A stretch of DNA of 64,000 nt from Symbiodinium natans. Taxonomy: Eukaryota > Sar > Dinophyceae > Suessiales > Symbiodiniaceae. The DNA lies in assembly GCA_905221605.1 (NCBI GenBank), contig CAJNDS010000170.1:143840-207839 (forward strand), written 5' to 3'. This document shows, piece after piece, positions 45,250-54,877 of this stretch. Both the position numbers and the translations under genes were made by a program. Below the pieces are notes generated by a model. It had not been told where the DNA came from and ran no database searches. It saw only the letters and a program-made list of their open reading frames with translations. The stretch's first letter is position 1. Every line of letters starts with the position of its first letter.

Positions 45250-45351
45250 TGGCTCTGACTGTGAAAAAGAGAGAGTTGTCCGCACTTGTGTGAGAGGTCA
45301 GGGTTTCGTGCTCAAGGGAAAAGGTGCCAGAGGGACCTTCGGTTTTTCACG

Positions 45352-45370
45352 TGGTAGCGGAGCTTGTGCC
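45352..45370 (+). other. Primer-binding site, initiator-Met tRNA type
   Basis: TGGTAGCGGAGC starts exactly at the base after the 5' LTR. It resembles the usual primer-binding site complementary to the 3' end of initiator tRNA-Met (TGGTAGCAGAGG in animals, TGGTATCAGAGC in plants), which primes minus-strand synthesis in most copia elements. Confidence 0.8.
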
Positions 45371-45766
45371 TTGTGGTACGAGCCCGTGTATGGTCTTTGG
45401 TTGTCTGTCAGGACTCTGTGAGTGCCTGGAGGCAAGTTTGGGTTTGGAGCCCAGACTGCCAGTGGACCGGAATCTCTTGTACTCGGACCGTGTAAGTGAG
45501 TACCGGGAAGCCTATCCTGTGAGGAGGCGGATCCGGACTCATCAGGCTTGGAAGCAGTTGGTTCAGCGGCTGTTGAGGCACTTTGGAGCCCGGGCAAGGT
45601 GGTTTGTCTGGAACTGGATTGGTTGTGACCGATCTTGGAGGAATACGGTGCTTGGTAGAGTAGAACTAAGGTTCTTCAGGAGCCTGGACCATCTGGTGTT
45701 GGTGAGAGAATTTTCGCCAGAAGACGTTGTGGAGAGACTGCAGGCTGGAGCCTGAGTTCAGGAACT

Positions 45767-48700
45767 ATGTTGAATACATCCCCACGACATACCAGTGGAG
45801 CTCATGTGAGGAGTCCAAGAGGTGGACGAGAGCGTGGAAGCTCTGTGCCCATCATGGATGCTGAGACAAGGCGAAGGGTAGACCCTTTTCCGGGTTTGGG
45901 AAATCCCAACCCACTGTGGGTGCAAGGTTTGGCACAAGGAAGCCAACCTGTGTATGGCCCAGTGCCCAGAGGTCGAACTCCCGCCAGAAGCCCTCATGGG
46001 GTAGCTACTGGAGCACCCCAACAGACAATGGGAGGCCCTTCGTTTCCCCCTGGTTTGCCTCAGCAAGCGGTAGGAAGTCCTTCGTTACCACCAGGACTAT
46101 CCACTGGACCTCCTCAACCTGTGGTGACACCATCACAAACATCACCCGACGTGCAAGGGTTGACGAGACAAGTGCGAGAATTGGAAAGCATGATGCAGCA
46201 ACTGGTTGTGCAGCAACAGCAGTTTATGCAAACGATGACTTCGTCCATGGTGCAGCAACAGCAGCAGCATCAGCAGTGGATGATACAGCAGCATCAGCAA
46301 CAGCAGCCACAGCAACAGCAACAGGTGAATCCCCCCTTACCTCAGGATGGTGTTCCTGAGAACATGCCCAGTTCTTCTTCGGGATGTCAAGGTGCATCGC
46401 CAGTGGGTACTCCTGCGAAGGGGACCCAGCTTTTTCGGATGGCGAGCCCAAGTCCCCCACTGAGACCTCCACCTCTGGAGCAAGAAAGGGAAAGGGATGT
46501 GTTTGCTCGATCGGACAAATGGTTGCCCAGTTTGCCGACCATTGACTTTTCGTCTTGGAAGGATCGCATCTCTGAAGCTCTTGGATTCTTGACCTGGATG
46601 GAGAAGCTGACCAGTTGGGTTGGTTTGGGTTCAGAAGTGTTTCCCAATGAGCTCATGCATGCGGTGAAGACTCAAGAAGAGTCTCGGCTGAAACAGGATC
46701 GACTTACTGTGGAGCAACAGAAGAGGTCGACGAGGCTGATGCACATCCTGCGACAGACTTTTGCAAATCATGAGAAGAGTTCTCTGATTTTGCAGACATA
46801 TGTTGAAAGTGAGAGCACTTATCAACAATCTGGTTTTGTGGCTTTGAGATTGCTGGCGAAGGAGTTTTGCCTGAAGTCGCGAGCTGAATGCCTGTTCTTT
46901 CGGTCGCAGCTGGTGAATCAAACCGTGAAAGCACCCAGTATTCCGGAGATCATTCGAAAGATTGAGCATGAGTTGAACAAGTACACCAAGCTGCTCAATA
47001 GTCTTGATCCCGATGTGCATGCTGGTGGTTTGCAGATCCAAGAAGCGGATTCGGTTATGGTTTTGCTGCGCAGTTTGCCAGATCGGTGTAGAAGCCATTG
47101 CTTGTTGCATGGCGATAGTGAATCGTTTGAAGATCTGAAAAGAGTTGCTCTGAAGTTTGAGGTGCAACAAAGGGTGTGGTCAGAAGCCCCTGGCACGAAG
47201 CTTCAACCTTTTCGAGATCCCAATGAGGGAAAGGGCAACGAAGGAAAACCAAAAGGCAAAGGAAAGGAACAGAAAGGCAAGCGCGAATCAAGCAAAGGTG
47301 CTGGCAAACGAGCTTCAAGCCAGAACAAGAAGGATGTGGAGTGCTATGTGTGTGGTGGAAAGGGACATTATGCCCGCGATTGCTGGTATAAGGAGGGAGA
47401 TTCAGGCAAGAAGCCCAATTCCCCCAATGCTAAGGCGAAAGCCAAGGCAAAAGGAGATCCCAAGAAGAAGCCCGAAAAGGGAAAGCCCAAAGGAAAAGGC
47501 AAAGGAAAGGGGAAGACAGTTGCTGAAGTCTCCCAAGAGGGTGAGTCGAGTGACTACCAGCTAACTGGAGGTGAATGGAATGAACCTGAGTCAGAGGCCC
47601 GAGTGGAATCTGTGTTGCAACCTCTGGAAGGATTGCTCGATGAAGTGAGAAAAGAGTGGATTCCCCGGAGTACTGATGAGATAGATTGGTCATGGGAAGT
47701 TGAGACGAGAGTCCGGATTGCCGAGTTGGAGCATCGGATCTCTACCGATTTATCTCAGATGTTGCCATCTAAGTCAGTTCGGTCTTTGATGAAACCTCCG
47801 ATGAATCAAGTCAAAAGCATGGAAAAGGATGATGCAAGCAAATGGTGGTTGATTGACTCAGGAGCATCGGTGACTGTGATTGCGAAAAGATACTTGGATG
47901 AGTTCCAGATCTTGGATCGGAAGGCGTTGGGACCTAATGAGAGGTACTCAGCAGCCAACGATACCCCGGTGAATGTCTTCGAGCGAGTTCGCATCCGAGC
48001 CTTGCTGCCTATGTATGAAGGAAAGCAGTATCTTGGTTTGACATCGGTGTGTGTGACTGGAGTTGTAGCAGATGTGGCTCACAACATCTTGAGCACCGAG
48101 CAGATGGTGAATACTGGTTGGGAAGTGAAGTTCACTCGAAGAGAGATTTCGCTGCGACACGAGAAGAAAGGAGTCATGGGATATGGAGTATCCTGGGCTG
48201 GATGTCCTTGGATCTACCTGCAAGGTGATGCTGGAAAGCGAAAGAAAGTAACCTTTGGAAGAACTGAGGTTCGACCCATGGATGTGGATGATGGCCAACG
48301 ACCGATGGAGGTTGATCAGATGCAGTCAGTGCAGTCAATGACCAAGAAAAAGCAAGAAGAAATGGAGCTGCATCGGATGCGAGGCCACATTCCTTTTTCG
48401 TCCGAATGTCCTCATTGTCGGATGACAAGAGGAACAACCCAGCATCGTCGGACCAAGGATGCTCAAGACCGACCCGTGGCGTTGCAAGCAGATTTCTGCT
48501 TCATCAACCTGGTAACTGGTACTTTTGCGAAAGACCAGCCGACGGCTCCCAACATGAAAGTACTGGTCATGACTGAAATGTCAACCAGAATGATTGGATG
48601 TCTGTTGGTAGGGACCAATGCTGACAATACCTCCAGCTGGATTCGTTATTGGATGAATGCTTTCGGACTGGACATTGCAGGGTCTGCTGTACTGTTGAGG

Positions 48701-51700
48701 ACAGACAGCGAGACAGCGGTGAGCGCCCTCATCAAGAGAGCCAATCTGGGGATTAGGATTGTGACCCAAAGAGCACCTCCGCAGGGACATGAAGCGGTTG
48801 GTGGTGTGGAAAGGGCAGTGAGAACACTCAAGGAGTTGTTCAGCACGGTGAGGTTGGATCTACGAGCGCAGGGCTTTGACTTGAAAAGAAGTCCTCGAGC
48901 GTTTGAGTTTGGTCTGATTTACTGTGCTGCAATGCACAATCACCATGCAGCTGCCTTTGATGGGAAGAAATCACCCCAGGAGTTGGTACTACAGAGATCC
49001 CTCCATGAGTGTGGATCGTCGTTGATAGGTGCTACAGTTCTGGCTGAGCTACCGGATTCGATGAAAACCACGGCGCTCTCCCGGTTTGTGGAAGCAGCCT
49101 ATGTGTACCCTGAAGTTGGTGGCTTGACTCATGTTGTGAGTGCCATGGTGGATGGTTGTCCAAAACACTTTCGAGCAAAGTCCATCAAGCACATCGTTCC
49201 GTTGAAGATTGGGTTGGAGCATTGTCAACATTTGCTCAAGGAGCATGATCCATCGGATACATTGGCTCCCCCGATTCTGAAGGAGAAAGAGGATGGTGTG
49301 CCCGATCGGATTGAAGGTGAAGCGGACAAGGCCTTTGAGGGCCGAGTGTCTGATGGACCGACCACCGACATGAGCAAAGTTGGACCTCCAGCTGCATGGG
49401 TGAAGGAACATGGTGGCACAGCGAACTGTCCTGCGTGTGGTCCAAAAAGAGGAAAAGCCAACCACAATGCTGAATGCCGAAAACGGTATGATGATTGGTT
49501 GAAAGCTCAACGACAACGGTTGGAATCGAAAGAACCAACAGAGGAAACTCCAAAAATGGACCAGAGAAGCTCAAAGGATGCGGGGGTGATGGAGTCTGGA
49601 AGTGAGCCTTCACTCCTGAAACGCCCGAAGATCACCTATGAGAGTCGACCAGATCCCAAGTTGGAGGAGAAGCAAAGCGTCCCAACACCTGCGACAGAAG
49701 TTGTGGATGTTGACATGGAGGATTTTGAGGATCCAAGTTTGCCTTACCAAGGGATTCCAGATGAGGCAATGGAACCTGGATACTTCGAAGGAGAAACTCC
49801 CGCTGAGGATGAAGCGATCCCAATGGAGGAAGAAAAACCTCAAATGGATGTGGATTCAGTTCCAAATGAGTCCAGTCGAGTTCCCCGGCGTTTAGAGAGT
49901 TTAACTTCAGATGTGAACTCAGTTCCAGATGAGTCCAATCGAGTTCCCCGGCTGATCAATCGTATTTATTTAGACCCAAGACTCGATGTGCCTCAAGGTC
50001 CTATTAAAATGGTAAGCAGTGACGAGAGTCCGAAGTTGGTACATGTGACCAATTCGATTCTGCTCAACAAGAATAGCACTTTCCCGGAGTCCATGAAGGT
50101 GTGTGGATCCCAAGTTTGGCTGGCAAGACCCACGAGTGTTCTGTCTGAGATAGATGGATGTCCATTAGATGTGGATAAAACAGTGGAAGGCCGGCGAACT
50201 GAGCTGCAGAGTATGACTGCTCACAAAGCAGGGAGAGTGGTTGGAGCAGACGAGGCTCAGAAGTTTGCTCGTCAGCATGGGATAAAGATCATCCCAACCC
50301 GATGGGTCATAGGCCCAAAGGTGGTGAATGGCAAGGAAGCTGTGAGAGCTCGGTGTGTGGTGCAAGACATCGCAAAGGGGAGCACAGCATCATCTTTAGG
50401 ACTGAGTGCTACGACTCCTTCTTTAGAAGCGTTACGGACGCTTTTGGCCATTGCTTCGGTAGATGCTATGGATATCGCAACTTTGGATGTTAGCACTGCA
50501 TTCTTGCATTCCCCCCTTCCGAAAGGATCGAAGGCGATTATCCAATTGCCCAAGGATGTTTCCGCCTGCAAGGACTATTATGTCCCGGTGTTTATGATTC
50601 TGGATCAAGCCATGAATGGTTTGAGAGTTGCCGCCAAAGCTTGGAACTTGAAGCTGGCGACAGTTGTGAAGAAAGTTGGGTTGAAGCAATGCCCAACGGA
50701 ACCTTCCGTCTTCGAGGGCACTGTGAGAGGGAAAAGATTCCTCATGTTGTGCTATGTGGACGATTTGATTCTGTGTGGCACTAGAGATGCCATTCGGTTG
50801 GTGACCGACACCCTGAACGGAGAGTTGAAGATCAAGGAAACGGGTCGAATCACTTCCACTGGTGGAAAGATCACCTTTTTGGGGCGAGAGATTGAGAGAC
50901 AAGGGAGTCATCTCAGGATGCGAGTGCCCCCGGCATACTTAGATGCCCTGTTCGAGACAGAGTTCTGTAAGGACCTGAAGGTGGTTACTGCTCCTCCGGA
51001 CATCGTGAAAACGGTCGAGAAGGGCAGAGCAAGTGGTTCGGATCCTGAGTTGAGTGACACTGCAGCTGCGAGGTACAGAGCAGTACTTGGCCGGATTGCA
51101 TGGTGGGGTCAGTCGAGACCTGACCTGAGTAGGTGGATGTCCATTCTTTCGCAAGGACAGTCCAAGCCAACAGCATGCTTTGAGCAAGCATTGCGACAAG
51201 TGATTAGGTTCCTAAAGGGACAATACCATGCATGGCAGTACTTTGGCCCTGATGGGAATGTACCGGACAGTGGGCCGGCGCAGCTGGAAGTGTATGCGGA
51301 TGCCAGTTGGGCACCCCAAGCGTCGTTAGGACGAAGATCTGTGTCGGGCATAGCCATCTTTTATAGAGGATGCCTGATCAAGGGAATCTCTCGAGTTCAA
51401 GGGTGTGTATCGCTGAGTTCTTGTGAAGCCGAGTTGAGAGCCATCTTGACTGCGGTACAGGAGAGTGAGGGACTTGCGACTTTGATCGGTCAGTTGGCCG
51501 AGTCAGATGTCACGATCCGATTGCACACTGACAGTTCCTCAGCGAGAGCGGTTTTGCTAAACCGTGGGTTGAGTAGGCGAGTTCGCCACTTAGACATCGC
51601 TGTCTGCTATCTTCAGGAGCGGATACAGGAAGCTCAGACCTTGAAGGTCATTTGGTGCCCGACAGCGGGAATGATCGCTGACGTTCTTACAAAGTGCTTG

Positions 51701-53764
51701 AGTCAAGTGACATTCTGTCAGCACCAGCAAGCTATGGGTATATACCCTGGTGAAGATGTGCAGCAGGTGTGGAGGATCTGTGGAATCCGACCAAGGGTTG
51801 GAGTTCAGGCATGCCAGTGTGCCGAGGCAACTGGATGCAGTGTGGAGCAAGTTGGATCGTTGAAAAGTGTGAAAAAGTGTGGCGAAGTTTTTGAAAATTT
51901 CCACCTTAGAAGTCCCGAAACCCTTCGTGAAGACTCTTCCCCTGAGGTTCAAGAAATGGATTTATGGTCCAACCGCAAAAGCTTTGGTTCAAGCACCACG
52001 GAAGCTAGCCCTAGCCTGGAGCCTGTACCTTTGGTGAAGGACAGGAAAATGGCAGCTGAAGACAGCAGGAAGGGTGAGCAGGGTGCTGAGATGAAAAGCC
52101 CCTTTTGGTGTAAGGTTTGCAAATGGTTGTTCAGATCCGAGCATGCTGCCGGGTTGAGCTGGGATGAAAGTGGCAAGCCCAAGTGCGAAAAGTGCAAACA
52201 GACTGTGACAGTCTCTGGCACGGATGCAAGCCATGCATTCCATCTCCGAGAGGCAGAGAAGGAGCGCCGAGCTGCTGGAAAAAGGGGTGATAAAGGTGAA
52301 AGCCGAGGCTCAGGCCAAGCTGCACCGAAACCCAAGGCCATGCCGAAGGTGATTGAACGGATGGTCGACGTGTTTCCGGAGCTGGCGGATCCAGAGCCGC
52401 CGAAGTGGTTCGGTGATGTGTCATGGAGTATCTGCCGGCGCGGAACTCCAGTGGATGAGCTAGAGCTCAAGGACGTGGTAGGCACGCTATCCGACAAGGA
52501 TATGTTGCGCTATCAAAGCTCATACGAGAAGCTGGTGAAGCCCATCCAGGAGGTGTGTGAGCTACAGGAGAAACCCACGAAGATCTTCGGAATCTTGGAT
52601 GTCCGTGGACAGATTGGTGGCAAGGCCATCATCTGGGAGATGGCAGTGAATGAAGGAGGACTGTACATGGAAGTACCGCCGGGAACGTGTGGCCTGGCGA
52701 TGTTGAGCTTCGTGAGGTACTTGAAGAGAAAAGGGATAGTCCCTGTTTTGCTTCTGGGTGAACACCAGGACCTCGGAGTCTTGCGGATGGTGGATCTGTT
52801 GTGCATGCTACCCATTTTGGGAGCAGAGAGGATCATGGAGGATGAAGCTGAGAGCTCGTATTATCCCCCATGGGTGTTGCGCTGGAAGAGAAGTGCAAAG
52901 GAAGGATCCTTGGTGTTTAAGGAACTGGTGGAGCGAGTGCGAGTGATTTCGATGTTGTCGTGTGATACACTTCGGATTCACGAGCCGGAGCTGAGGGAGA
53001 GACCAGTCCCCAAGTGGTCGTTTGTGGCCTACAGCCACTACAGATCCGTGATGGAGTCTGTTGCAGGATTCTTGGAGGACCTGGAGAAAAAGAAAGAGGA
53101 GATCACCGACACGCAGAGGGCGGCAAGCTGGAAGAAGGTGGTTGCGAGTGAGACTCGAAGCGGTGTTGTGTGGATCTGCAAGTGTAAGTGGCACTTGCCG
53201 ACCGACTATGTGGTGAGGTTCAACTTGACGTTGCCTGCCGACATGTGGCAGCAAGCCTTTGGGATCATGGGTGAGAATGTTGGGAAACTCGAGAAGGAGG
53301 AAAAGGACCTGAAGCGGATCCTCAAGGCTGCAGCGGAACAGCAAGACCGAGAGTTCGAGGAAGCTGAGCGAAAGCGCAAGCGCATCGCCGACCTGTCAGC
53401 TGCCGAGGAAGAAGCTGCTAAGAGAGCAAAGCTGGAAGGCGAAGCGGTTCGCTCGCCTGTGTCAGTTGTACCATCTGAGTTGGATGCAGCAGCTATCGCG
53501 CAGATTGCTGAGCGTGTGAAGGCAAGCTTTAGTGTTGCCGATTTGGAGCTGATGTTGGAAGAGAAGAAGAGAAAGGTTGGAGACCAGCCAACTGAGAGGC
53601 CTGCGGAGACGCCAGCTGAGCCTAGCCGATCTTCGCAGGAGGTGATGATGGAAACGAGGACGGCTGAGTTGGCGGAGATGAAGGAAGCCGCCAAGGAGCG
53701 CCGCGCCAAGTTGATGGAGTCAACTGGAGCTGGCGAGAAGAAGGGCGAAGAGGATGAAGAATGA
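45767..53764 (+). CDS. Copia-type gag-pol polyprotein with long C-terminal extension (2,665 aa)
   Basis: Single frame, no stops. Residues 1-230 are Pro/Gln-rich with a polyQ coiled-coil segment (about 130-185). About 240-480 is the gag-like capsid region. The zinc knuckle is C526-x2-C529-x4-H534-x4-C539, followed by a very basic Lys/Gly stretch. Protease: D697-S-G-A-S. Integrase: HHCC finger (H869, H874, C881, C884), then D909, D980 and E1015 with 34 residues between the last two. Reverse transcriptase: D1574 in LDVSTAFLHS and YVDD at 1663-1666. RNase H: D1845, E1887, D1922. After about 2,000 comes an extension of some 600 residues: a zinc ribbon (C2115, C2118, C2140, C2143), a globular part and a charged coiled coil. 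Copia polyproteins are usually about 1,300-1,500 residues, so this one is almost twice as long. Gag and pol share one frame, without a visible frameshift site. Confidence 0.97.
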   Translation: MLNTSPRHTSGAHVRSPRGGRERGSSVPIMDAETRRRVDPFPGLGNPNPLWVQGLAQGSQPVYGPVPRGRTPARSPHGVATGAPQQTMGGPSFPPGLPQQAVGSPSLPPGLSTGPPQPVVTPSQTSPDVQGLTRQVRELESMMQQLVVQQQQFMQTMTSSMVQQQQQHQQWMIQQHQQQQPQQQQQVNPPLPQDGVPENMPSSSSGCQGASPVGTPAKGTQLFRMASPSPPLRPPPLEQERERDVFARSDKWLPSLPTIDFSSWKDRISEALGFLTWMEKLTSWVGLGSEVFPNELMHAVKTQEESRLKQDRLTVEQQKRSTRLMHILRQTFANHEKSSLILQTYVESESTYQQSGFVALRLLAKEFCLKSRAECLFFRSQLVNQTVKAPSIPEIIRKIEHELNKYTKLLNSLDPDVHAGGLQIQEADSVMVLLRSLPDRCRSHCLLHGDSESFEDLKRVALKFEVQQRVWSEAPGTKLQPFRDPNEGKGNEGKPKGKGKEQKGKRESSKGAGKRASSQNKKDVECYVCGGKGHYARDCWYKEGDSGKKPNSPNAKAKAKAKGDPKKKPEKGKPKGKGKGKGKTVAEVSQEGESSDYQLTGGEWNEPESEARVESVLQPLEGLLDEVRKEWIPRSTDEIDWSWEVETRVRIAELEHRISTDLSQMLPSKSVRSLMKPPMNQVKSMEKDDASKWWLIDSGASVTVIAKRYLDEFQILDRKALGPNERYSAANDTPVNVFERVRIRALLPMYEGKQYLGLTSVCVTGVVADVAHNILSTEQMVNTGWEVKFTRREISLRHEKKGVMGYGVSWAGCPWIYLQGDAGKRKKVTFGRTEVRPMDVDDGQRPMEVDQMQSVQSMTKKKQEEMELHRMRGHIPFSSECPHCRMTRGTTQHRRTKDAQDRPVALQADFCFINLVTGTFAKDQPTAPNMKVLVMTEMSTRMIGCLLVGTNADNTSSWIRYWMNAFGLDIAGSAVLLRTDSETAVSALIKRANLGIRIVTQRAPPQGHEAVGGVERAVRTLKELFSTVRLDLRAQGFDLKRSPRAFEFGLIYCAAMHNHHAAAFDGKKSPQELVLQRSLHECGSSLIGATVLAELPDSMKTTALSRFVEAAYVYPEVGGLTHVVSAMVDGCPKHFRAKSIKHIVPLKIGLEHCQHLLKEHDPSDTLAPPILKEKEDGVPDRIEGEADKAFEGRVSDGPTTDMSKVGPPAAWVKEHGGTANCPACGPKRGKANHNAECRKRYDDWLKAQRQRLESKEPTEETPKMDQRSSKDAGVMESGSEPSLLKRPKITYESRPDPKLEEKQSVPTPATEVVDVDMEDFEDPSLPYQGIPDEAMEPGYFEGETPAEDEAIPMEEEKPQMDVDSVPNESSRVPRRLESLTSDVNSVPDESNRVPRLINRIYLDPRLDVPQGPIKMVSSDESPKLVHVTNSILLNKNSTFPESMKVCGSQVWLARPTSVLSEIDGCPLDVDKTVEGRRTELQSMTAHKAGRVVGADEAQKFARQHGIKIIPTRWVIGPKVVNGKEAVRARCVVQDIAKGSTASSLGLSATTPSLEALRTLLAIASVDAMDIATLDVSTAFLHSPLPKGSKAIIQLPKDVSACKDYYVPVFMILDQAMNGLRVAAKAWNLKLATVVKKVGLKQCPTEPSVFEGTVRGKRFLMLCYVDDLILCGTRDAIRLVTDTLNGELKIKETGRITSTGGKITFLGREIERQGSHLRMRVPPAYLDALFETEFCKDLKVVTAPPDIVKTVEKGRASGSDPELSDTAAARYRAVLGRIAWWGQSRPDLSRWMSILSQGQSKPTACFEQALRQVIRFLKGQYHAWQYFGPDGNVPDSGPAQLEVYADASWAPQASLGRRSVSGIAIFYRGCLIKGISRVQGCVSLSSCEAELRAILTAVQESEGLATLIGQLAESDVTIRLHTDSSSARAVLLNRGLSRRVRHLDIAVCYLQERIQEAQTLKVIWCPTAGMIADVLTKCLSQVTFCQHQQAMGIYPGEDVQQVWRICGIRPRVGVQACQCAEATGCSVEQVGSLKSVKKCGEVFENFHLRSPETLREDSSPEVQEMDLWSNRKSFGSSTTEASPSLEPVPLVKDRKMAAEDSRKGEQGAEMKSPFWCKVCKWLFRSEHAAGLSWDESGKPKCEKCKQTVTVSGTDASHAFHLREAEKERRAAGKRGDKGESRGSGQAAPKPKAMPKVIERMVDVFPELADPEPPKWFGDVSWSICRRGTPVDELELKDVVGTLSDKDMLRYQSSYEKLVKPIQEVCELQEKPTKIFGILDVRGQIGGKAIIWEMAVNEGGLYMEVPPGTCGLAMLSFVRYLKRKGIVPVLLLGEHQDLGVLRMVDLLCMLPILGAERIMEDEAESSYYPPWVLRWKRSAKEGSLVFKELVERVRVISMLSCDTLRIHEPELRERPVPKWSFVAYSHYRSVMESVAGFLEDLEKKKEEITDTQRAASWKKVVASETRSGVVWICKCKWHLPTDYVVRFNLTLPADMWQQAFGIMGENVGKLEKEEKDLKRILKAAAEQQDREFEEAERKRKRIADLSAAEEEAAKRAKLEGEAVRSPVSVVPSELDAAAIAQIAERVKASFSVADLELMLEEKKRKVGDQPTERPAETPAEPSRSSQEVMMETRTAELAEMKEAAKERRAKLMESTGAGEKKGEEDEE

Positions 53765-54501
53765 ACTGAGATGCTAAGTGATCTCAGTGGTTGGGTGGGT
53801 GAGTGAAACCCGCAGCCATTTTTTTTGGAAGCCATGGCCGCGTTGCCGCCATGGAGCGCCCGCGATTTTTCTGGTTAGTGTGAGCCCTTGTTTCAGTGCA
53901 TGAGAAGTTTGCAAAGAGGAGGCAAAATGATGATGAAACTCAACGAGGGACTCTATAGCCCCTTCTGCAAGGCGTCTGATTGCCACCTCTGAAGACGTTT
54001 TTGGCTGATGGTACGCTGGAAGAAGCGAAACTATGAAGCCAATCTTTTCCTGAAGGATCAGCTAGCCGATGCTAGTTGGTGAGTTTGGTGACCTGGAAGA
54101 TGCGAGACTGAGGAGGAGTACCACGACAAGGTCGAGTGCTGAGTGGGAAACATCTGAAGCTTGCATTAATTCGTTTTCACGTGTTTGTCACCACGAACTC
54201 TTGGATTCGTTCCAAGACAACCCTGCCCCAGTGCAGGTGGATGCAAGTTTAATTCGTTTTTCACGTGTTTGGACAACGAACTCTTGGGTTACCAGTGATG
54301 TGGACCCAGGACAACCTGCCTGATGGTGGGATCTTGCATGAGTTTTAAGTTTGATGTCAGAGATCGACTGGTGTGTTGTTTGTTTCGTTTGGTGGCGAGT
54401 ACGCACCAAGGGAATGTGGCCAGGGCATCCCCTTAGTGTTGAAGTGCCGAGCTGGGCTTGGACTTCAGATCTTTGACATGAACCCTCAGCAAAATGCGGG
54501 G
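53765..54501 (+). other. 3' untranslated region of the copia element, with a direct repeat
   Basis: No frame of note. Two related blocks, near 54,164-54,235 and 54,250-54,330, both contain TTAATTCGTTTT..CACGTG, ACGAACTCTTGG and GACAACC words. The second includes TTTTTCACGT, the same as the outer end of the LTR plus one base. A possible RNA signal such as packaging or dimerisation, by inference only. Confidence 0.5.
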
Positions 54502-54503
54502 GG
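54491..54503 (+). other. Polypurine tract
   Basis: AAAATGCGGGGGG directly precedes the 3' LTR (TGGAAGATTG..). Copia elements use such a tract to prime plus-strand synthesis. A C and a T within it make it imperfect. Confidence 0.6.
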
Positions 54504-54877
54504 TGGAAGATTGTGGCTGATCAGTGATGTTTTTGTCATGTTTTGGATCAGCTTGTATAGGTTTGTTTTGCTTCGGAGTGATTGGGAATCCGTGTGATCC
54601 CATCCTCGATGGTTTATGCCTCGTTGATTTCCAAGGAAATCATACGAGTGTGTTTTTGCCCAATACGCTATTTAAAGTGAGTGTGCAGTGTGTAGGAACT
54701 TCGTTCTGAAGCTGAGTTTAAGCTCACAAGAGAGAATTCGTTTAGTTTGTGCACTTCGTGACTTTTGGCTCAAGTGGCTCTGACTGTGAAAAAGAGAGAG
54801 TTGTCCGCACTTGTGTGAGAGGTCAGGGTTCGTGCTTTCAAGGGAAAAGGTACCAGAGGGACCTTCGGTTTTTCACG
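54502..54877 (+). repeat. 3' LTR of the copia element
   Basis: 376 bp, aligned with the 5' LTR throughout. Differences seen: the first base, one C/T near 54,556, a one-base loss and a two-base gain near 54,828-54,838, and one G/A near 54,851. The spliced-leader word is at 54,763-54,774. Confidence 0.94.

Larger units (their letters stand above)
44977..45351 (+). repeat. 5' LTR of the copia element
   Basis: 375 bp, starting TGTGGAAGATTG and ending TTTTTCACG directly before the primer-binding site. The ends are imperfect inverted repeats (TGTGGAA versus CGTGAAA). It matches 54,502-54,877. The ends do not show the classical TG..CA; the border was set by the target duplication and the primer-binding site. 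Confidence 0.93.

Noticed and set aside
44979-45349. LTR borders set by classical TG..CA
   Set aside because: TGG..TCA borders leave no target duplication and separate the LTR from the primer-binding site by two bases; TGTGG..CACG gives TCAAG duplications and an adjacent primer-binding site.
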